This document shows, piece by piece, positions 46,878 to 55,025 of a DNA stretch of 64,000 bases. The stretch is from Roseibium sp. Sym1 (GTDB lineage: Bacteria; Pseudomonadota; Alphaproteobacteria; Rhizobiales; Stappiaceae). Below the pieces are notes generated by a model, which was not told the origin of the DNA, did not search any database, and was given only the letters and a program-made list of their open reading frames with translations. Location of the stretch: contig NZ_CP114787.1 of the NCBI RefSeq assembly GCF_027359675.1, forward strand, positions 1-64,000, given 5' to 3'. Every line of letters starts with the position of its first letter. Positions within the stretch are counted from its first letter, which is position 1. The position numbers and the translations under genes are program-made.

Positions 46878-48542
46878 ATGCATATCATCAAGATCGATCC
46901 GCGCGCGCTGAAGGACAATCCCGACGACGCCCGCAAGTGCAAATCCACGCCGCAGGGCGATGCGCTGCTCGCCGCGACCATCAAGGCCGTCGGCATCATC
47001 CAGCCGCCCGTCGTCTCCCCCGAAGCCGATGGCGGTAACGGCTTCATCATCCAGGCCGGCCATCGCCGGACCAGGGGCGCGATCGCGGCTGAACTCGAGG
47101 AGATCGAGGTCATCGTGACCGATGCCGCAGAGGATGGCGGCGCCATGCGCTCCATGGTCGAGAACATCGCCCGCGAACCGCTCAACCCCGTCGATCAGTG
47201 GCGGGCCATCGAGCGGCTCGTCGCGCTCGGCTGGACCGAGGAAGGCATCGCCGCGGCGCTGTCGCTTTCGGTGCGCCAGATCAAGAAGCTGCGGCTGCTC
47301 GCTAATGTGCTTCCCGCCATGCTGGACCAGATGGCGAAGGGCGACATGCCGGACGAGCGGCAGCTCAGGACGATCGCGGCCGCGTCGATTGCCGAGCAGA
47401 AAGAAGTCTGGAAGGCCCACAAGCCGAAGAAGAATGAGACCACCTCGTGGTGGTCGGTCGCCAACGGCCTCTCCAAGACCCGCATGTATGCCCGTGACGC
47501 CAGCTTCGACGACGAGCTCGCTCAGGCCTACGGCATCGCCTGGGTCGAGGACCTCTTTGCGCCCGCGGACGAGGACAGCCGCTACACAACCGACGTCGAG
47601 GCTTTCCTTGGCGCCCAGCAGGAGTGGATGACCAACAACCTGCCCAAGAACGGCATGATCACCGAGTCCAACAATTGGGGCCAGCCGGAATTGCCGAAGA
47701 AGGCCGAACGCGTCTACGGCAAGCCGAAGAAATCCGACCATACGGCCATGTATCTCGACCGCGACGGCAAGGTGCAGTCGGTCGTCTACCGGATGCCCGA
47801 GCCGAAGGCGGCGAAAGGCAAGGCCGCCGACGGAGGCGCCGTCGCGCCGGCGCAGCGCCCCGATGTTACCCAGAAGGGACAGGACATGATCGGCGACTTC
47901 CGCACTGACGCGTTGCACGAAGCGCTTCAACGCGCACCGATCGAGGACGACACGCTGATGGCGCTGCTCGTCATCGCCTTTGCCGGTCAAAACATCCGCG
48001 TCGATTCCGGCTCGGGCAATACCGGTTCGTTCCGCAGCCAGATCGCACCGCACGCCGCGATGCTCGTCGATGAAACCGGCAATCTCGCCTTTGACAAGGA
48101 CACGTTGCGCGTTGCTGTGCGCTCGGTGCTGATTGAGGTGCTGTCGTGCCGCCGCAACATGTCGAACAGCGGCATTGTCTCGCGGATCGCCGGCGCGGTT
48201 GTCGGAGCCGACAGCTTCCTGCCCAATATGGGAACGGAGGACTTCCTCCTCTGCCTCTCACGGCAGGCGCTTGAGGCCGCGTGCGCGGAGACCTCGGTTC
48301 TACCCCGCAACAAGGTCCGCGACACTCGTGCCGCGCTTGTCGAGCATTTCAGCCAAGAACGCTTCGTGCATGCGTCGGCGCTGTTCGCGCCCGAAGCGAA
48401 CGAACTCGCCGACTGGAAGGCCCACAACGAGATCGTCGAGGACGAAGACGCCACCGACGTCGATGGCTCCGTCGAAGAGCCGGATGAGGGCGACATCGAC
48501 CCGGATGCCGTCTCCGAAGGTTTTCGCGAAGCCGCCGAATAG
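46878..48542 (+). CDS. ParB/RepB/Spo0J-family nuclease-domain protein, 554 aa
   Basis: The N-terminal ParB-like domain (IDPRALKDNPDDARKCKSTP, IIQAGHRRTRGAIAAEL, MVENIAREPLNPVDQWRAIE) is followed by a helix-turn-helix (WTEEGIAAALSLSVRQIKKL). The C-terminal half is a long extension without known domains, with a linker of lysine and alanine residues (PEPKAAKGKAADGGA). No ParA is nearby, so this is probably not the partition protein of the element; such orphan ParB-like proteins are typical of leading regions. The ATG has a good AGGAG site. The likely role is DNA binding or stabilisation, but this is inferred. Confidence 0.82.
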   Translation: MHIIKIDPRALKDNPDDARKCKSTPQGDALLAATIKAVGIIQPPVVSPEADGGNGFIIQAGHRRTRGAIAAELEEIEVIVTDAAEDGGAMRSMVENIAREPLNPVDQWRAIERLVALGWTEEGIAAALSLSVRQIKKLRLLANVLPAMLDQMAKGDMPDERQLRTIAAASIAEQKEVWKAHKPKKNETTSWWSVANGLSKTRMYARDASFDDELAQAYGIAWVEDLFAPADEDSRYTTDVEAFLGAQQEWMTNNLPKNGMITESNNWGQPELPKKAERVYGKPKKSDHTAMYLDRDGKVQSVVYRMPEPKAAKGKAADGGAVAPAQRPDVTQKGQDMIGDFRTDALHEALQRAPIEDDTLMALLVIAFAGQNIRVDSGSGNTGSFRSQIAPHAAMLVDETGNLAFDKDTLRVAVRSVLIEVLSCRRNMSNSGIVSRIAGAVVGADSFLPNMGTEDFLLCLSRQALEAACAETSVLPRNKVRDTRAALVEHFSQERFVHASALFAPEANELADWKAHNEIVEDEDATDVDGSVEEPDEGDIDPDAVSEGFREAAE

Positions 48543-48570
48543 CGGTCTTCTTCCTTTTCGAACGCAGATC

Positions 48571-48598
48571 ACGCCGGCGGCATCGTCCGGCGGCGTTT
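48571..48598 (+). terminator. terminator-like hairpin after the ParB-like gene
   Basis: CGCCGG near 48572 pairs with CCGGCG near 48587, and a short T run follows. The stem is strong but the T-tract is brief, so it may be an attenuator or a structural element. Confidence 0.35.
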
Positions 48599-48629
48599 CC
48601 GTTTCCACTTATCAAACCAAGAGGACACC

Positions 48630-49091
48630 ATGTCCGCCAAGCTCATCTTCGACCATGCGCCCATCGACGCGATCATCGCCTATTCGGATGGCACGCCGCG
48701 GCCGCCCGATCGTCACCGCAGGAAACTTGCCGACTGGAAGAACCGCAACGGGGCCGGTCGGCTGATTTGCAAACGTGCCGCCGTCGTGCGGGGCGCGCAC
48801 ACGATCCCCGCTTCCTTCACCCTGCATGAAGGCGATTACGGGTCGAATGGGACGATCGTCATGCGGGTCCACAAGACCTTCGACGTAAACTCACCACGTG
48901 ATTTCACGGTGCGCGAGCAGCCGGAGCCCGGGTCGGTCCTCGTCATGAGCCGGCCGGGCGACCTCGGGGAGTTGGTCCATCTCGCCGCAAACTGCAGCGA
49001 GGCCGAAGACTGGCTCACTCGGCACGGCTATCCAGAAGCCGAGCTGCAGGAGGTCACGGTGCCGGCGCCGGATACAGGGAGAGCGGCGTGA
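48630..49091 (+). CDS. hypothetical plasmid protein, 153 aa
   Basis: I do not recognise the family. The ATG follows AAGAGGA. The chain is polar and probably beta-rich in its second half (FTLHEGDYGSNGTIVMRVHK, then FDVNSPRDFTVREQ). It ends four bases into the next gene (GTGA overlap), so the two are co-translated. No membrane segment or catalytic motif is visible. It resembles conserved rhizobial plasmid hypotheticals in style and location. Confidence 0.6.
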   Translation: MSAKLIFDHAPIDAIIAYSDGTPRPPDRHRRKLADWKNRNGAGRLICKRAAVVRGAHTIPASFTLHEGDYGSNGTIVMRVHKTFDVNSPRDFTVREQPEPGSVLVMSRPGDLGELVHLAANCSEAEDWLTRHGYPEAELQEVTVPAPDTGRAA

Positions 49092-49450
49092 GTGTCTCCG
49101 GGGGAACGAACCTCCTCTTTCGGATGGAAGCGGCACACCGGCAAACGAGGGTGCATCTTGAACGGATCGAACGCCAGATATTGGCCAAAGCGGAACGCAT
49201 GACCACGACAGCCAAGGCCAAGGCCCGAAGACATCCCCGTGGTGGATCGCGCTGGACACGGTCTGATGAGGCCGCATTCCGGGCCTATGTCGAACAGCTC
49301 AGCTTCGAGCGGCGCGGCGAAATCGATGCGCTCAGCCGGAAGCTCACCCGGCAGGAGAATGTGCGGCGGGCCACGGTCATTTCCTTCACGTCGGGCGCCG
49401 GTGGAGTGCCACCCCCGCAGGCCTCCCTTCGGTTCTGGTCGCGGTCGTAA
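49088..49450 (+). CDS. hypothetical basic protein, 120 aa
   Basis: The start is a GTG overlapping the previous stop by four bases. The protein is highly basic (HRQTRVHLERIERQILAKAE, RMTTTAKAKARRHPRGGSRW) and helical, so it may bind nucleic acid or a partner. No known domain is visible. It is followed by a long GC-rich leader before the next gene. Confidence 0.55.
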   Translation: MSVSGGTNLLFRMEAAHRQTRVHLERIERQILAKAERMTTTAKAKARRHPRGGSRWTRSDEAAFRAYVEQLSFERRGEIDALSRKLTRQENVRRATVISFTSGAGGVPPPQASLRFWSRS

Positions 49451-49705
49451 ACCGGCGGCCGGAGCATTCAAGGCCGCTGACGCGCCGCGGTGCGGCCGCA
49501 CGTCCCATCCTCGCCAAACCGGTCCCGCGGGACTGCGCGAGGGCTTGATAAGCCCTGCTGGCCCGCAGGACAGGTTCGCTCGTCCCGGTCCGTGCGGACC
49601 CTGAAGCCCCCGTTCTTCCGCCGGTTTGTTTTGCCCGCGCCCGAAGGGAGGGCCGGCAGGGGCCGGCTCGAGCCTTCGGTCAAACCGTGAAGGAAAGGAA
49701 TTCAC
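49451..49705 (+). other. GC-rich leader before the 195-aa gene
   Basis: No gene is seen. The leader includes the second copy of the hairpin block and further inverted repeats (for example GGTCCCGCGGGAC, positions 49521-49533, a near-perfect palindrome). A AAGGAA site precedes the next start. Confidence 0.35.
49539..49583 (+). repeat. hairpin-containing repeat block, copy 2
   Basis: GGGCTT at 49541-49546 pairs with AAGCCC at 49550-49555 across GAT. The following CTGCTGG...CGCTCG section resembles the block near 46,723. The two copies sit in the leaders of two different + strand genes about 2.8 kb apart. Confidence 0.45.
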
Positions 49706-50293
49706 ATGACCAGCAACGCTCGTTCCTCTCGTCAATCCGGCAAGATCGTCCAACTCCGCAAGGGCGCTTCCCTCGAAATGGTCCGGCTCGCCTGCCCCGA
49801 CAGCGCCCAAGCCTCACTCATCTCCGAAAGCTTCGGCCTTCCCGTCATCGACAGCGACGGTATTTGCGATCTCCACCGCAAGATCATCGTCGACACAGCC
49901 GAGTCCCTGAACGAAGGCCTCGGCGAACGGGCCATGCAGATCCACCTTCAGCGGATCGTCGGCTCCTATGTCGGCTCCGCCCATGGCGCCGGCCAGTTCT
50001 ACTCCCGCGCGGTCTCTGAAGCCCGAGACGCGACCGCGAAGTCGGCAAACGACGCCCGCGACGAGGATCTCGACGGTCCGGTCGGGTTCGAGAGCAGTGC
50101 CCAACGCAAGCGCGAATTCGCGGCCGACATGGGTGTTCAGGCCCATGCGCTTCGTTGCGCCGCAGAAGGCGTCGTAACGGCCTATGAAGAAGTCGTCGGC
50201 GAAGCGTGGAAGCCCTTCCAGCGCCAGGTCGAGAATCCTGGCCAGACGGTCGATCGCAAGGCGGCTGAACTGCAGATGGCGGCTCTTGGTTGA
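49706..50293 (+). CDS. hypothetical plasmid protein, 195 aa
   Basis: I do not recognise the family. The protein is polar and probably helical; a segment rich in Ala and Glu (YSRAVSEARDATAKSANDAR) spans the middle. It has no signal peptide or membrane helix. The ATG is preceded by AAAGGAA. It ends just before a strong hairpin terminator and is conserved in style with other rhizobial plasmid proteins of unknown function. Confidence 0.65.
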   Translation: MTSNARSSRQSGKIVQLRKGASLEMVRLACPDSAQASLISESFGLPVIDSDGICDLHRKIIVDTAESLNEGLGERAMQIHLQRIVGSYVGSAHGAGQFYSRAVSEARDATAKSANDARDEDLDGPVGFESSAQRKREFAADMGVQAHALRCAAEGVVTAYEEVVGEAWKPFQRQVENPGQTVDRKAAELQMAALG

Positions 50294-50299
50294 ACCGCT

Positions 50300-50323
50300 G
50301 GGGCGGAGCTTTGGCTCCGCCCC
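50300..50323 (+). terminator. hairpin terminator after the 195-aa gene
   Basis: GGGGCGGAGC at 50300-50309 pairs perfectly with GCTCCGCCCC at 50314-50323 over a TTTG loop, ten base pairs. The T-tract is weak, so termination may be partial. Confidence 0.55.
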
Positions 50324-50359
50324 TAACTCGCCTTTACATTGGCGACTCTGAGCCGGACA

Positions 50360-51025
50360 TCAGCCCATTTTCATCGGACCGAACATCCCGCTCTCCGCCA
50401 TCGCCACATAGATTTTCTTCATCGCGAGAGCCGTGTCCTGACTGACGAAAAGTGATGACCTGCTGCCATGGGGCGCGCCCAGCATGTAGGGCCGCATGGT
50501 CTCCCAGTTCTCGGCGCGCGACGACCAACGCCATACCGGAAGCTCCTTTTCCAGCATCAGCGGGAGGGCCAACTTCTTTGGAATCATATGACCCGTATCG
50601 AGTAACGATTCCCATTCGCAGCTTACCAGCACCGGCTGCGTACCTGTATTGTAAAAGGGCACGTCCAGAATATCCGCGCTGACCGTAGCGCGCGGGTGGG
50701 AAGGAAGCTGCTCCACGGACCGGACGACTTCCTCGCCGCTCACATAGGGACAGGTCAGGAAGGCGTGGGCGAAGCAGATGGTGTGATCAAGGCCTCGGTA
50801 TCCGCAGCGGTCGCTGGGATATGTTTCTGGATTGCGGTCGTCGTGATTGACCACCAACGGATGCCAGGTCGGGTAGCCTTCCACCACTGGGCCGTGTTCC
50901 TCGATGATATCCAATAGCGCCTTTTCGCTTTGTTCGCGCTCTTTCGGCGAGAAATTTCTCGAAACGAGGTAATTCCTGGCTCGCTCAAATCCGTTGGTTG
51001 CCGCTTCGTCTGCTCGAAATGTCAT
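50360..51025 (-). CDS. hypothetical protein, 221 aa
   Basis: The family is not recognised. I use the ATG at 51025 because AGGA lies nine bases upstream. A TTG at 51061 is open but lacks a ribosome site. The chain contains LDHTICFAHAFLTCPYVSGE and SILFVSQDT-like strands, with no membrane segment. It is the only minus-strand gene between the toprim and WGR genes, and it is AT-richer than its neighbours, which may mark a separate insertion. An inverted repeat lies about 50 bases upstream of its start. Confidence 0.55.
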   Translation of the reverse strand: MTFRADEAATNGFERARNYLVSRNFSPKEREQSEKALLDIIEEHGPVVEGYPTWHPLVVNHDDRNPETYPSDRCGYRGLDHTICFAHAFLTCPYVSGEEVVRSVEQLPSHPRATVSADILDVPFYNTGTQPVLVSCEWESLLDTGHMIPKKLALPLMLEKELPVWRWSSRAENWETMRPYMLGAPHGSRSSLFVSQDTALAMKKIYVAMAESGMFGPMKMG

Positions 51026-51061
51026 GATCACAGGTCCTGCAATGTCGCTGTCACGCAGCAA

Positions 51062-51415
51062 ATATAGATACTACGCACGAAAACACAATATCGTGCGCAA
51101 AACAACTCTCGTGTGCAGGAGTGTACCGTGCCCACCTCGATACAGACCCCGTCAATCCGCACGGCCGCCGAGACGGTCTCGCCTATCTACGCGTCCCGAT
51201 CTATGCACCAGGCGTCCATCGTGGCCGTCCAATCCCGCTCTTTTTAGGGATGGCATTCCTGGTGCGGCGCGGACTTCCACGATCAACCCATGAAGGGTCC
51301 GCTCGCAAGCGGCGGCCGCTTGTCTTTGGCCTGCGCGGTGATCGCGTCCGCTAAGCCGCACACTGACGGAGCCATCAAGAGCGGGATTGGCCCGCTCCAA
51401 CGGTGGAGCCCTCAG
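51062..51415. promoter_or_regulatory. intergenic region between divergent genes (354 bases)
   Basis: The part nearest the minus-strand gene is AT-rich and holds an inverted repeat (51074-51097) suitable as an operator. Further right are short open frames without clear coding character, and the region ahead of the small + strand gene carries GGAG eight bases before its ATG. No RNA gene is apparent. Confidence 0.35.
51074..51097. promoter_or_regulatory. inverted repeat, putative operator
   Basis: CGCACGA at 51074-51080 and TCGTGCG at 51091-51097 form a seven-base inverted repeat with a ten-base AT-rich spacer. It lies about 50 bases upstream of the minus-strand gene's start, where a repressor or activator dimer could bind. 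Confidence 0.45.
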
Positions 51416-51601
51416 ATGCAGCACGATCTTTCCCTCGCACAGAAACACGCCTGGAACCTCGCCCGCACCCTCATGACCCCGATCGTCATCTTCAAGTTCG
51501 ACGACGAATACGGCGTCCTCCCCGCCGACGAAGTCGACGACGCAGAGATCGTCATCCTCTTCGAATACGACCCCTATACCGGCGGTCACTCGGTCCACTG
51601 A
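51416..51601 (+). CDS. small hypothetical protein, 61 aa
   Basis: The start is ATG 51416, preceded by GGAG; an open extension to 51290 lacks a ribosome site. The product is a small acidic protein (FKFDDEYGVLPADEVDDAEI, then VILFEYDPYTGG). A perfect terminator follows 26 bases after the stop, which supports it as a real, separately transcribed gene. The family is not recognised. Confidence 0.55.
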   Translation: MQHDLSLAQKHAWNLARTLMTPIVIFKFDDEYGVLPADEVDDAEIVILFEYDPYTGGHSVH

Positions 51602-51626
51602 CCGGTCACCCTCTCACTTCTCACCG

Positions 51627-51647
51627 GCGGCGCTTTGCGCCGCTTTT
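51627..51647 (+). terminator. rho-independent terminator
   Basis: GCGGCGC at 51627-51633 pairs with GCGCCGC at 51637-51643 across a TTT loop, followed by TTTT. It terminates the small acidic-protein gene. Confidence 0.75.
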
Positions 51648-51877
51648 CCGCTGCGCGGAGGCACCGACCATGGTCCGTCCCGGGAAAGGTCCGGGCGGGG
51701 CCGGCAGCAGCGGCAACGGCTTCGCCGTCCTCCTCTTCGTTCCGGCCCTTCGCCACCCCGCTGTGCTGCGCACACCGGGGCCCCGGCTCGGGTGCCGCTC
51801 CTGCCTTCAGCCCCGCCATTGGCCGACCTCGTGACGGACCGCGATCGGCGCGGTCCTGAAAATCAGGAGGTCTGAAA
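51648..51877 (+). other. GC-rich leader before the ArdC-like gene
   Basis: No gene is seen in these 230 bases. They begin right after a strong terminator, so the ArdC-like gene must have its own promoter in this stretch. Several GC-rich inverted repeats are present, for example GGTCCGTCCCGGGAAAGGTCC around 51671. An AGGAGG site precedes the ArdC-like start. Confidence 0.35.
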
Positions 51878-52807
51878 ATGAAAAGGAAAGAGAAAGGCCC
51901 GCGCGTCGACATCTACGAGCGGATCACTGAGAAGATCGTCGCGGATCTTGAGAACGGCGTGCGCCCCTGGATGAAACCCTGGAGCGCGGGGGGCCTCCAA
52001 GGCCGGATCACGCGGCCACTCCGGCACACCGGCGAGCCGTATACGGGGATCAATGTGCTCCTTCTCTGGTCGGAGAGTATCGCCCGCGGCTTCGAAGCAC
52101 CGCTCTGGATGACCTATCGGCAGGCCGGGCAGATCGGGGCACAGGTCCGAAAGGGCGAATCCGGCACGACGGTCGTTTATGCGAGCCGCTTCATCAAAAC
52201 CGAAACGGATTCCCGTGGCGACGAGGTCGAGCGGGACATCCCGTTTCTCAAGACCTACACAGTCTTCAATTGCGATCAGATTGATGGGCTGCCGGATCAC
52301 TATTATCACCGGCCAGACAGGATCATCGATCCGGTTTCGCGGATCGAGCACGCCGACCGCTTCTTCGAGAATACCGGCGCGGTGATCCGTAATGGCGGGT
52401 CGAAGGCCTTCTTCGCGTCCGGGAGCGACCACATCCAGATGCTACCCTTCGAGAGCTTCCGGGATGCGGAATCGTACGTCGCCGTTCTCAGCCATGAGGC
52501 CACTCACTGGACGGCGCCAGCGCACCGCGTCGGACGCGATCTCTCGCGTTATCATAAGGATCGCACCGAACGCGCCCGCGAAGAACTCATTGCCGAGGTC
52601 GGGAGCTGCTTCCTGTGCGCCGATCTCGGCGTCGTGCCGGAGCTCGAGCCGCGGCCGGATCACGCCAGCTACCTGCACTCGTGGTTGCGTGTACTCAAGG
52701 ATGACAAGCGGGCAATCTTCCAAGCGGCGGCGCACGCGCAACGCGCCGTGACTTATCTCCACGGGCTCCAGCCTGCTGAGGTGGTTGAAGAGCGGGAGGC
52801 AGCCTGA
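51878..52807 (+). CDS. ArdC-like antirestriction protein with zincin domain, 309 aa
   Basis: The N-terminal segment (VDIYERITEKIVADLENGVR, then PWMKPW) is the ssDNA-binding ArdC/TraC N-domain. The C-terminal half carries the HExxH motif HEATH (206-210), with a third ligand likely at E240 (EELIAEVGS). ArdC proteins bind ssDNA and protect incoming plasmid DNA from restriction during conjugation. The AGGAGG site is ideal. The stop overlaps the next start by one base. The gene stands in the probable leading region, where such proteins are needed first. Confidence 0.88.
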   Translation: MKRKEKGPRVDIYERITEKIVADLENGVRPWMKPWSAGGLQGRITRPLRHTGEPYTGINVLLLWSESIARGFEAPLWMTYRQAGQIGAQVRKGESGTTVVYASRFIKTETDSRGDEVERDIPFLKTYTVFNCDQIDGLPDHYYHRPDRIIDPVSRIEHADRFFENTGAVIRNGGSKAFFASGSDHIQMLPFESFRDAESYVAVLSHEATHWTAPAHRVGRDLSRYHKDRTERAREELIAEVGSCFLCADLGVVPELEPRPDHASYLHSWLRVLKDDKRAIFQAAAHAQRAVTYLHGLQPAEVVEEREAA

Positions 52808-53673
52808 TGCTCTCCCTTTCCAATGGAGGTGCGGAGGGCTTCCAGCCATCCGCCATCCGGCTGCGCGCGCTTTCGCTCGGCGCCGGCGTCAAGTCGACGA
52901 CACTCGCCCTGATGGCAGCGCATGGCGCGGTTGGGCCCATGCCGGACTGTGCCATCTTTGCCGATACAGGCTGGGAGCCGAGAGCCGTCTATGAGCATCT
53001 CGACTGGCTTATGTCGCCAAACGTGCTGCCGTTCCCCGTCATCATCGTCGGGCCTGGCAACATGCGGGACAATCTGCTGGCCGCCGCTCGCGGCGAACGG
53101 TGGGCGTCGATCCCCGCATTCGCCCGATCGGTTGACCTTCGCGGCAATGTCTCCATCGGCATGATCCGCCGCCAATGTACTGGCGATTACAAGATCGAGC
53201 CGATCCGCCGCAAGGTTCGGGAACTCGTCCAACTCACCCGCAAACGCTCGCCAACCTTCGCGGTCGTCGAACAATGGATCGGGATTTCCTTCGACGAGGT
53301 GATCCGCATGAAGCCCTGCCGCGAGGCCTGGCAGCGCAACCGCTGGCCGCTCATCGAGGAGCGGATGACCCGCCGCGATTGCCTCGCCTGGCTGCGAGAA
53401 CGCGGCTATCCCGATCCGCCGAAATCGGCCTGCATCGGATGTCCTTTCCACGACAATGCCCGATGGCGCGCCATGCGCGACCATGACGAAGAGGCCTGGA
53501 CGGATGCCATCGTCATCGACCGCGCAATCCGGACCGGGATCCGGGGTATTCGCGGCGAGGTCTATCTGCACCGGTCCGGTGTTCCCCTCAAAGAGGCCGA
53601 CCTTTCGACGCTGGCCGACCATGGTCAACTCGATCTCTGGCCGAACGAATGCGAGGGAATGTGCGGCGTTTGA
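52807..53673 (+). CDS. PAPS-reductase-like PP-loop protein, 288 aa
   Basis: The N-terminal ALSLGAGVKSTTLALM (residues 21-36) is a PP-loop of adenine-nucleotide alpha-hydrolases, related to PAPS reductase. A C-terminal CIGCPFHDNARWRAM contains a CxxC pair typical of the phage/plasmid branch and of DNA-modification relatives. The substrate is unknown: sulfur transfer, nucleotide activation and DNA modification are all possible. It is translationally coupled to the ArdC-like gene by a one-base overlap (TGATG), so it may also work on incoming DNA. Confidence 0.78.
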   Translation: MLSLSNGGAEGFQPSAIRLRALSLGAGVKSTTLALMAAHGAVGPMPDCAIFADTGWEPRAVYEHLDWLMSPNVLPFPVIIVGPGNMRDNLLAAARGERWASIPAFARSVDLRGNVSIGMIRRQCTGDYKIEPIRRKVRELVQLTRKRSPTFAVVEQWIGISFDEVIRMKPCREAWQRNRWPLIEERMTRRDCLAWLRERGYPDPPKSACIGCPFHDNARWRAMRDHDEEAWTDAIVIDRAIRTGIRGIRGEVYLHRSGVPLKEADLSTLADHGQLDLWPNECEGMCGV

Positions 53674-54294
53674 TGTCAGACCGCTTCAGCGGCGCGTTCT
53701 CGTCATCAGAGTTCAGTTCGATGACCCTGGACGACAGAGCACCTGCGGCGCTCGCCTAATCTCACCATGCGGTGCTGGAGCACAACCCTGGCAATAGCCG
53801 CGCGCCTTGCAGAGGGATGCCACTTTCGGACCGTTGCCTGTTCTCTCTTTTCCGGTCGCGCGTTCGGTCACCGAAGATGGGCAGATGGCTGGCCAATAGT
53901 GCCGGGATTCCTGATCCGTCAGTTGGGCTACCTTGCTCTGTGACGAGATCGATCTGCCGATGGGGAGCCTGTAGCGGGTGGTAGTCGGCATGTTCGCCAC
54001 GTCTCGGCCTATTCCTTTTTCCGTCGTATCTCACGGAGCTCGCCCAACGCGGTCTCGATTTGGCATGTCTGACCGGCAAGCGGCTTCGCCTCGCCCGGCT
54101 TGTCGCAACGGCGGGCCGGAACTTTCTTCCCCTGGCGGCTGCGCCGCCATTCCTCGCGAAACAAGAAAGCCCCGTTCCGCCGTCCTCCATTTCATTGCGG
54201 CCCTTTCGGGATGCGCGCCGATCGTTGCCGGTCTCTTCGACAGCCATCGAGGCCGCGATGGGCGCGGCCCGAAACATCGAAAAGGAATAGGACA
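53674..54294 (+). other. 621-base non-coding stretch before the DUF736 gene
   Basis: No convincing gene is visible; open frames on both strands lack ribosome sites and have random composition. The right half is GC-rich with several inverted repeats (for example GGCGGCTGCGCCGCC, 54136-54150). An AAAGGAA site precedes the DUF736 start. This is the longest of the non-coding leaders in the region and the closest to oriT among those on the + strand. Confidence 0.35.
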
Positions 54295-54612
54295 ATGGCA
54301 AACATCGGCACTTTCACCACCACCAAGAACGGCTTCACCGGTCAGATCAACACCCTCGCACTCAACATCAAGGCCCGCTTCGAGCGCGTCGAGAACCCCT
54401 CCGACAATGGCCCGCAGTTCCGCATCTTCTCCGGCAACGTTGAACTGGGCGCCGGGTGGCAGAAGCAGGCCAAGGAGACCGAACGCGACTACCTCTCGGT
54501 CAAGCTGGACGACCCGAGCTTCGCGGCTCCGATCTACGCCACGCTGGTTGAGGTGGAAGGCCAAGACGGCATGCAGCTGATCTGGTCGCGCCCGAACAGC
54601 AAGCGCGACTGA
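54295..54612 (+). CDS. DUF736-family protein, 105 aa
   Basis: The sequence [20 protein letters not shown], followed by [18 protein letters not shown] and [12 protein letters not shown], is a textbook DUF736 member, one of the most common small proteins on rhizobial plasmids. The function is unknown; abundance suggests a structural or DNA-associated role. The gene is closed by a clear terminator that also faces the convergent WGR gene. Confidence 0.92.
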   Translation: MANIGTFTTTKNGFTGQINTLALNIKARFERVENPSDNGPQFRIFSGNVELGAGWQKQAKETERDYLSVKLDDPSFAAPIYATLVEVEGQDGMQLIWSRPNSKRD

Positions 54613-54629
54613 TCTCCCTGGAAGACAAG

Positions 54630-54654
54630 GGCCTCGCCGCAAGGCGGGGCCTTT
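54630..54654 (+). terminator. rho-independent terminator after DUF736
   Basis: GGCCTCGCC at 54630-54638 pairs with GGCGGGGCC at 54643-54651 (one G-T pair) across a GCAA tetraloop, followed by TTT. It lies between convergent genes and may act in both directions. Confidence 0.7.
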
Positions 54655-54660
54655 CGCATG

Positions 54661-54948
54661 TCAGCGTTTATCGATCGCACTCACTGATGCGGCTTGATCC
54701 CCTAACGCACCGCGATACCCGCGGCGTCTCTTGCTTCGCTCCAGACGGTCGAATGCCAAATCGGCATCATCGGCCGTGTCAAATGTCTCCATCATTGTCT
54801 GGCCGCGCGTCCCGATCCTCCCCCAATCGCGAATGAGCGAGGCGCCGCCGAACAGCGTCGGCTGAACGCTCAGGCTATAAAAGCGCCGCATGTTCTGTGC
54901 CGGGTCGATGCGGCGAAGATGAACCGGCTCTGGCTCGCGTAGGGACAT
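54661..54948 (-). CDS. WGR-domain protein, 95 aa
   Basis: The chain MRRFYSLSVQPTLFGGASLI and RDWGRIGTRGQTMMETFDTA is the WGR domain, a small fold named after its Trp-Gly-Arg motif and found in PARPs and as single-domain bacterial proteins that probably bind nucleic acid. I start it at ATG 54948; an upstream in-frame ATG at 54984 is possible. A nine-base inverted repeat lies directly upstream and may regulate it. It is co-oriented with traG but 77 bases away from it. Confidence 0.88.
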   Translation of the reverse strand: MSLREPEPVHLRRIDPAQNMRRFYSLSVQPTLFGGASLIRDWGRIGTRGQTMMETFDTADDADLAFDRLERSKRRRGYRGALGDQAASVSAIDKR

Positions 54949-54951
54949 GGG

Positions 54952-54976
54952 AAGAGTCTCGCTGAGAGAGACTCTT
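54952..54976. repeat. inverted repeat upstream of the WGR gene
   Basis: AAGAGTCTC at 54952-54960 and GAGACTCTT at 54968-54976 form a perfect nine-base inverted repeat with a seven-base spacer. It overlaps the ribosome-site region of the WGR gene, so it is a candidate operator or mRNA hairpin. Confidence 0.5.
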
Positions 54977-55025
54977 GTGTCCAATCAGTTCTATGAATCG
55001 ATAACCCGTCAGCGATTCACGTCAT

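Noticed and set aside
2707..51080. Shared nine-base word ACTACGCAC before the 453-aa nuclease gene and before the 221-aa minus-strand gene
   Set aside because: A nine-base match is expected by chance about once in a window of this size, and its distance to the two start codons differs, so common regulation is not supported.
53762..54301. Long open frames on both strands before the DUF736 gene
   Set aside because: They lack ribosome sites, have arginine/proline-rich random composition typical of GC-rich non-coding DNA, and match no family I know.
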